From contig CAMKSE010000002.1 in the NCBI GenBank assembly GCA_946415365.1, forward strand, positions 1 to 64,000: a DNA stretch of 64,000 bases. Direction: 5' to 3'. The stretch is from an uncultured Prevotellaceae bacterium. GTDB taxonomy: Bacteria > Bacteroidota > Bacteroidia > Bacteroidales > Bacteroidaceae. Each line of letters opens with the position of its first letter. Within the stretch, counting starts at the first letter, position 1. The notes beneath the pieces are model-generated. The model had not been told where the DNA came from, searched no databases, and saw only the letters and a program-made list of their open reading frames with translations. A program made the translations under genes and the position numbers. Shown piece by piece: positions 59,459 through 64,000 of this stretch.

Positions 59459-60403
59459 CTACTTTGATATTTTCAAACCGAGTTTGGCAGATGGTGTCCT
59501 GCCTTTATAAAAGACCTGTGCCTCTTCATTCTGATACGCAGGTTCGTCCTGTTCCCGCATCCAGTCCATGCCTCGACGCTCGGCTCCGCCGCTTTGCTTT
59601 GCAAAGAATGTCTTTTTATTCCAAGTCCTGTTTTCCTTCTCATCCAAAGTCATGTTGAGAGAGGGAATGAGATTGCATGATTCTGAGACTTGTGCTGTGG
59701 TTATCCATTCCACCACAACGAATACACCAGTCTGGGGGAATGGTATAGGACGAGTAAGACTGATGCCATCCTTGCTGAGTTTCTGACCGGAAGGGAGTAT
59801 GATACCGCCGTCAATGAGGGACTCGTCTTTGGGAGCACCAGTCTTGGCATCTGGCAGCCGAAGGTCAAAGCGGAGAGTGGCATAGATGGGTGTCTTGATT
59901 TCCGTGAATACCAGCCAATGGGTGGAGTAATCGAGACTCGCTAATATGGAGTGGATGTATGGCGTCTCAGCCCAAGCGCTGTCGTAGGGGATGAATAAAG
60001 CCATCTCAAATCCATTGGCTCCTTTGTGTTTGGTCTGTGTCTTTGCTTTCATCAATCCCACTTCTGTGGCCTTTATTCGTTTGGGAGCCTTTGCGCTGAC
60101 AGCAACTTCATCAATATTGGTGATTTTTGGAACAAGAAAGATTGTTTGTGCGTCTGCTGTTACTTTAGCGATACTCTTAGTCTCATAGCAGATATGTGAT
60201 AAACGGATCTTCTTTGTTCCTTTTGGAATCTCTATCATTCCTGATTCGTCCGTGTATCCTCCTACTTCATTTCCAAACCATACACTCATATATGCTATAG
60301 GCTCTTGCGTGAGACTATCCCTCACGGTTAATCTCTGCTGTGCTATTACCCTAATTGATATGAAGGAAAATAGTGCGATGATGATGGTTTGCTTTCTGTT
60401 CAT
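59459..60403 (-). CDS. Exported protein with carboxypeptidase-regulatory-like domain
   Basis: The 314-aa protein has a signal peptide (MNRKQTIIIALFSFISIRVIA). A beta-sandwich of the carboxypeptidase-regulatory-like type follows at about 23-95 (LTVRDSLTQEPIAYMSVWF; GGYTDESGMIEIPKGTKKIR), then a second domain of unknown type with strands such as LVFTEIKTPIYATLRFDLR. A double-hairpin element is read in frame at residues 265-276 (FAKQSGGAERRG). It lies 25 bp downstream of the receptor gene 60429-62627 and is probably its partner. Confidence 0.8.
   Translation of the reverse strand: MNRKQTIIIALFSFISIRVIAQQRLTVRDSLTQEPIAYMSVWFGNEVGGYTDESGMIEIPKGTKKIRLSHICYETKSIAKVTADAQTIFLVPKITNIDEVAVSAKAPKRIKATEVGLMKAKTQTKHKGANGFEMALFIPYDSAWAETPYIHSILASLDYSTHWLVFTEIKTPIYATLRFDLRLPDAKTGAPKDESLIDGGIILPSGQKLSKDGISLTRPIPFPQTGVFVVVEWITTAQVSESCNLIPSLNMTLDEKENRTWNKKTFFAKQSGGAERRGMDWMREQDEPAYQNEEAQVFYKGRTPSAKLGLKISK
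59577..59610 (+). repeat. Double-hairpin dispersed element, copy 3
   Basis: It reads CGCTCG, hairpin GGC-TCC-GCC, hairpin CTTTGC-TTT-GCAAAG, then AATG. Compared with copy 2, both bases of one stem pair changed together (C-G to T-A). Confidence 0.7.
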
Positions 60404-60428
60404 TTCGTTTTAGAGATTATTACTTTGA

Positions 60429-62627
60429 TTATTGTCCTTTACTGATACCGCCTACAACATCATCATTCTCAATCGTAGTCTCGGTTTTCTTTACGCTGGC
60501 TTTGAGTTTGCCGAAACGATAAGAAAGACTGATTTGGAATCTTCGGCCAGGGTAATCGTTCTTTCTGACTCCTGTATAATCACCCTGATAGGTGACAGAC
60601 TCGTTATGGTAATACTTATTGAAGGGCATATTGGCGGAGAGGCGTAATGTCAGACGGTCTTCCTTGAGGAAGGAGCGTTGCAAGGCAGCACTATAGCTGA
60701 ACCAAGAACTGGAATAGTCATAGACATCATAAGCTTCATGACCAATTTGTCCGTAGCTACTAATGGTCAGCCTCAGTTTCCATGGGAGTTTCTGTGTTAA
60801 GGATGCATAATAGAATCCACTCCAAACGGAATTCTCTAATTGCAGACTGGGATTCTTATAACAGTCATGGCGGAAATTTCCGTTGAAGACAACGGTTGTC
60901 TTGTCAAAAGGTTTCCATTGCAGATAGGTTTCCGCTTCATAGCGGCGTAAGCGTTCGATATTATCGTATGTGCAGTAGATTTTGTTGTTCTTGACATAAC
61001 GGCTATCGCTAATACCACCATCGTAGAATCGGTACATAGGTGCCAATTGTAACGTCAGACGGGGCGAGACATACATATATAATAAGGTCAGGGACTGTTG
61101 ATGCGAACTGGTCAGATGGTCGTTTCCGAAGTTAACCCCTTCAGGACTTTCAGAGACAGCAGGATTCAGATAGGAAATACCAGGACGGGAGATGCTGGTA
61201 GTGTAGTTCAATTTCAGTGAGTTGGCATCATTAATCTGATACTTGATGCTGGCCTGAGGTACCCAGTCGTTCAATCGGTCACTAAAGTCTGTACTCTTTC
61301 TGTCAGGATAATGAGCCTTCATATAACTGTATTCATAGCGTAATCCTGCACGGGCAGACCATTTGCCTAATGTCAGCTGATAGTCAGTATATACGGCTGC
61401 CACTTGTGTGGTATGTTCAAACTCTGTATCAAAAGTCGGTGGCTGAGACGACTGGATAAATGACTGAATCGAATGACTGTTGTTGTGACGCTCGATATAC
61501 TTTCCGCCTACTTCTAACTTATGTCCTTTCCAGATTGGCCTGACATAGTCTGCCTGAAAGGTGTGCTCCGTAAAGTTCTCCTTGCTGTTGATAAGATAGC
61601 CTGTATAACTGAAAGGGTTACCGACAATCTCAGTAAAATTACTTTCCTGTTCTGTACGCTGACGAGTCAGGGCAAGCATATAGGACAAAGTCAGCTTCTC
61701 ACCTTCACGTTTGGTCTTGTGTTCATAGTCCAATCGTCCATTCCATGAATGATATTTGTAGCTAGGCATCCAGTAATGCTCGATGTAACTATAGATAGGT
61801 TGCTGATTGGTATCGTACATCGTTGTCGGTCCTCCACCTTGAACATTGACCTTATAGAAATAGCCACCGAATGAGGCTGATATCAGATTGAGTGTATCAA
61901 CATCATAACTGGCACTAAGATCTGTATAGAAGACATCGCCAGGGTTAGAGCCTTCCGAATGTGATTTCTGTGTTCTGCCAGATTGAATATAAGTTCGTTC
62001 CAAATCTCGGATATTTTCGGAATTCTTTTCCGTCATCTTGTTATAGCCGGCATCAATAGATACAATAGCCTTGCCGAATTGTGTAGTCATGTTTCCGCTG
62101 ATACTGGGTGCTTTGGTTGTGTTATAAGAAAAGTTTACCCCTCCAGTGACACCATTAAAGCTACGACCATCCATCATGACGATGTTCAGAATGGCATTCA
62201 CACCCTCAGCATCTTCACGTGCTCCAGGGTCGGTGATAACCTCGATACGCTTCACCATTGAGGCGGGCATAGACTTCAGGATCTCCTTGGCGTTTTGTGT
62301 AAGGCTGGGATCAAGGTGACCGTTTTTGTATATCTTAAAACTGCTGTTTCCTTTAACCTTTATATTATCTTCGCCATCAACGGTTACCATCGGCACCTTG
62401 CGCAACATATCAAGCACGGTTTGTGTTTTTGACTCTTCGTCAGCCTGGACATCGTAACCAATACGATCGATGTCCTGTTTAATCAATTGGCGTTGGGCTT
62501 TAATAGTAACACCCTCCAGTTCCTGATTCCAGGTAATGGAGTCGTTCTTTACCTTAGTGCTGTCGGTCTGTGCCAATGCTGATGGCGCTATCAGCAGAAA
62601 TAAAAGGAATACTTTCAGATACTTCAT
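60429..62627 (-). CDS. TonB-receptor-like outer-membrane beta-barrel protein
   Basis: The 732-aa protein starts at ATG 62627 (MKYLKVFLLFLLIAPSALAQ). The plug has LEGVTIKAQRQLIKQDIDRI, TVLDMLRKVPMVTVDGEDNI, FKIYKNGHLDPSLTQNAKEI, and VKRIEVITDPGAREDAEGVN. The barrel follows and ends near FQISLSYRFGKLKASVKK with a charged tail of about 25 residues. This is the outer-membrane beta-barrel family that often transports or binds peptides or metals; cargo unknown. It lies next to and divergent in function from a TetR gene upstream on the same strand. Confidence 0.88.
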   Translation of the reverse strand: MKYLKVFLLFLLIAPSALAQTDSTKVKNDSITWNQELEGVTIKAQRQLIKQDIDRIGYDVQADEESKTQTVLDMLRKVPMVTVDGEDNIKVKGNSSFKIYKNGHLDPSLTQNAKEILKSMPASMVKRIEVITDPGAREDAEGVNAILNIVMMDGRSFNGVTGGVNFSYNTTKAPSISGNMTTQFGKAIVSIDAGYNKMTEKNSENIRDLERTYIQSGRTQKSHSEGSNPGDVFYTDLSASYDVDTLNLISASFGGYFYKVNVQGGGPTTMYDTNQQPIYSYIEHYWMPSYKYHSWNGRLDYEHKTKREGEKLTLSYMLALTRQRTEQESNFTEIVGNPFSYTGYLINSKENFTEHTFQADYVRPIWKGHKLEVGGKYIERHNNSHSIQSFIQSSQPPTFDTEFEHTTQVAAVYTDYQLTLGKWSARAGLRYEYSYMKAHYPDRKSTDFSDRLNDWVPQASIKYQINDANSLKLNYTTSISRPGISYLNPAVSESPEGVNFGNDHLTSSHQQSLTLLYMYVSPRLTLQLAPMYRFYDGGISDSRYVKNNKIYCTYDNIERLRRYEAETYLQWKPFDKTTVVFNGNFRHDCYKNPSLQLENSVWSGFYYASLTQKLPWKLRLTISSYGQIGHEAYDVYDYSSSWFSYSAALQRSFLKEDRLTLRLSANMPFNKYYHNESVTYQGDYTGVRKNDYPGRRFQISLSYRFGKLKASVKKTETTIENDDVVGGISKGQ

Positions 62628-62655
62628 ATTTTTATGTTGTTTTTTTTCTTTTTGA

Positions 62656-62752
62656 AGCAGCACACATCATCCCGACGGATGCTGCTACTGAATCAAATCT
62701 GAGATTTATAAACTCTGATTGCAAAGTTATTCCTTTCAACTGACACACACAA
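62656..62752 (-). promoter_or_regulatory. Promoter and structured leader of the receptor gene
   Basis: On the minus strand TTG (62750-62752) and TAACTTTG (62722-62729) are 20 bp apart. The leader contains a hairpin (62656-62686: AGCAGCATCC stem pairing with GGATG and TGCTGCT). Promoter and hairpin are conserved in the relic at 55495-55598. Confidence 0.65.
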
Positions 62753-62866
62753 GGAAAAGGCAGAAAAACCGCAAAAAGGGGTGTTACAGCATTTTCTGAC
62801 TTAAAATACTGACAATGAACAATGTAACCAAAATGTAACTAAAAATAAAGTGGTAAATTGTAACGT

Positions 62867-63481
62867 CTATTTGATGGCGATGACCTCATAAAGCTGTAGC
62901 ATCTGGCGCTTTAGGAGGTCGGCATCGAGGCCATTGGAAAGTGAATCCCTATAGGCTCGGCCGTAGAAAAGGGATATGAATGTCTGGGCCAACAGTTCGG
63001 CATCTATTTCAGGCTGAATCTCTTTACGTTCGATGGCGCGGGTAATGACCTGTTGCCACACCTGTTGCTCTCTATCCATACACTGTTGGTAGAGCTTAAA
63101 AAGATCAGGAACGAGCGTAGCCACTTGCTGGATGATGTTCAGATATGCCCGACTACCAGCAGCCATTGATACATCTTCGCCAATGATCTGCCTCACTTCC
63201 TTCATAGTCCGCTTAACGCCTTGTGCATAGGCGCCAATAAAGTCACGAAGCGACGGATCCTTGCCATACTTAATCTTCATGTCAATACTCTGCTTGTCTA
63301 TGACAAACATTTCTACGACTTGCCGGAACAGGTCTTGTTTGGTATCGACATAGTGGAAGATGGCTCCACGGCTCATACCCGTGGCCTTCTCGATGTCGCT
63401 AAAGCTGACCCCGTCATATCCGTGAAGGATGAAAAGGCGGAACGCAGCACTAAACAGTTCGTCTTTATGGCTCTTTCTCAT
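62867..63481 (-). CDS. TetR/AcrR-family transcriptional regulator
   Basis: The 204-aa repressor has helix-turn-helix VSFSDIEKATGMSRGAIFHYV at about 25-45, followed by the usual DTKQDLFRQVV, and a ligand-binding all-alpha C-terminal domain. It lies upstream of the receptor gene 60429-62627 in the same direction with a 239-bp gap, and likely represses that operon in answer to a small ligand. A TACCTTTG -7 box lies 19 bp before its start. A truncated copy of its 3' end survives at 55713. Confidence 0.92.
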   Translation of the reverse strand: MRKSHKDELFSAAFRLFILHGYDGVSFSDIEKATGMSRGAIFHYVDTKQDLFRQVVEMFVIDKQSIDMKIKYGKDPSLRDFIGAYAQGVKRTMKEVRQIIGEDVSMAAGSRAYLNIIQQVATLVPDLFKLYQQCMDREQQVWQQVITRAIERKEIQPEIDAELLAQTFISLFYGRAYRDSLSNGLDADLLKRQMLQLYEVIAIK

Positions 63482-63499
63482 AACCTCTCTCTTTCTGCC

Positions 63500-63507
63500 T
63501 GCAAAGG
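63500..63507 (-). promoter_or_regulatory. -7 element (TACCTTTG) for the TetR gene
   Basis: TACCTTTG on the minus strand lies 19 bp upstream of the start. Confidence 0.55.
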
Positions 63508-63603
63508 TACATTATTTATTTTATATATGCATCATTATGCTTAAAAACTTTGAATTATTCTTTAAAAATACCAATCGGTCGGTTTTGTCTCAAAGATAAT
63601 GCT

Positions 63604-63611
63604 TACCTTTG
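63604..63611 (+). promoter_or_regulatory. -7 element (TACCTTTG) for the right-edge lipoprotein gene
   Basis: TACCTTTG at 63604-63611. A TTTG at 63584-63587 is only 16 bp upstream, shorter than usual. The box would place the transcript start after the first possible ATG (63613), favouring the ATG at 63631. Confidence 0.5.
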
Positions 63612-63630
63612 CATGAAAAACAAAAAGAGC

Positions 63631-64000
63631 ATGAAGAAGATTGCATGGATACTGGTGGTCATCGCTATGATAGCAGGGTGCAGTGAGGTGCGACATCCTT
63701 TGTTGAAGGAGGCTGCAAACATCGTTCATCAACGTCCTGACTCTGCACTTGCATTGATAAGTCGGGTGGACACGGCATCGCTCTCTGAGGCAGACAGGAT
63801 GGAATACCGTCTGCTGAAGATCATGACGGATTATATCGTGATGCATCAGGCTGACGGCGATTCGCTCATAACGACCTGCGTGGACTACTACGACAAGCAT
63901 GGGGATGCCTGGCATCGGGGCAGGGCCTACTATTACAGGGGCGGCATCAGAAGGCATTTACTTGGCAGGACATTTGATGCGATTAAGGATTATAAGGTGG
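63631..64000 (+). CDS. TPR-type lipoprotein, partial (runs off the right edge)
   Basis: The open frame continues past the window end, with at least 123 codons. From ATG 63631 it reads MKKIAWILVVIAMIAG with lipobox IAGC. A helical domain opens with LLKEAANIVHQRPDSALALI, then YRLLKIMTDYIVMHQADGDS and AWHRGRAYYYRGGIRR. This is the N-terminal pattern of Bacteroidota TPR lipoproteins and sensor proteins that begin with a HPDSAL repeat. An alternative start at 63613 adds six Lys/Asn-rich residues but overlaps the -7 box. What follows the TPR part is outside the window. Confidence 0.8.
   Translation, partial: MKKIAWILVVIAMIAGCSEVRHPLLKEAANIVHQRPDSALALISRVDTASLSEADRMEYRLLKIMTDYIVMHQADGDSLITTCVDYYDKHGDAWHRGRAYYYRGGIRRHLLGRTFDAIKDYKV

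Noticed and set aside
63562..63957. 131-codon minus-strand frame at the right edge
   Set aside because: The plus strand here encodes a lipoprotein with a good signal, lipobox and promoter that runs off the window; the minus frame is its shadow.
1..64000. tRNA, rRNA or known riboswitch genes
   Set aside because: I looked in the larger gaps for cloverleaf, CCA-like ends and known aptamer cores and saw none; this is a visual judgement, not a covariance search.

Overview
The window is bacterial DNA with the hallmarks of a gut or rumen Bacteroidota, most likely Prevotella or a close relative. It has SusC/SusD outer-membrane pairs, lipoproteins with short lipoboxes, promoters of the TTTG-N19/20-TAnnTTTG type, few Shine-Dalgarno sites, a menaquinone cluster and the gene order lysS-gpsA-pgi. 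Assignment to a genus is inference; no rRNA or tRNA gene was seen.

Layout. (1) 35-1656: a complete IS1380-family insertion sequence. (2) 2033-6832: three exported proteins of unknown role. (3) 6989-32991: a polysaccharide utilisation locus with three SusC/SusD pairs, a PL26/YetA-like exo-rhamnogalacturonan lyase, a GH105 unsaturated rhamnogalacturonyl hydrolase and two GH2 enzymes. Together these suggest use of the pectin rhamnogalacturonan I. Two susC promoters share a 21-bp-spaced direct repeat that looks like the operator of a common activator. (4) 32938-39103: menD, menF and a MenI-like thioesterase, downstream of three tandem ROK-family paralogues in one apparent operon. (5) 39264-44812: lysS, gpsA, pgi, a HAD phosphatase and a lipoprotein. 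(6) 45014-49699: an alanine/glycine symporter, TrmO, a TPR histidine kinase and a metallo-beta-lactamase-fold hydrolase. (7) 49700-50644: a decayed stretch with a nested palindrome. (8) 50645-55357: the most unusual block. One reading frame joins an ECF sigma factor, a transmembrane helix and an outer-membrane beta-barrel. It is followed by a Cys-rich lipoprotein gene and a radical SAM/Gfo-Idh gene pair. The promoters of all three units carry the same bipartite motif at identical spacing. (9) 55358-64000: relic DNA, two TonB-receptor-like operons, a ToxR-like membrane regulator, a TetR regulator, and a lipoprotein gene that runs off the right edge.

Two dispersed repeat systems overlie the ordinary genes. 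Arrays of 7-, 8- or 9-bp units fill most same-strand gaps inside operons, often including the stop codon of one gene or touching the start of the next, and also occur inside several coding regions. A roughly 34-bp double-hairpin element with compensatory changes occurs at least five times, two of them inside 7-bp arrays and three inside genes.

How it fits together. The utilisation locus imports and cuts pectic oligosaccharides. The sigma/barrel block looks like a self-contained envelope-sensing regulon that controls a lipoprotein and a radical-SAM modification module. The men genes supply the quinone for anaerobic respiration.
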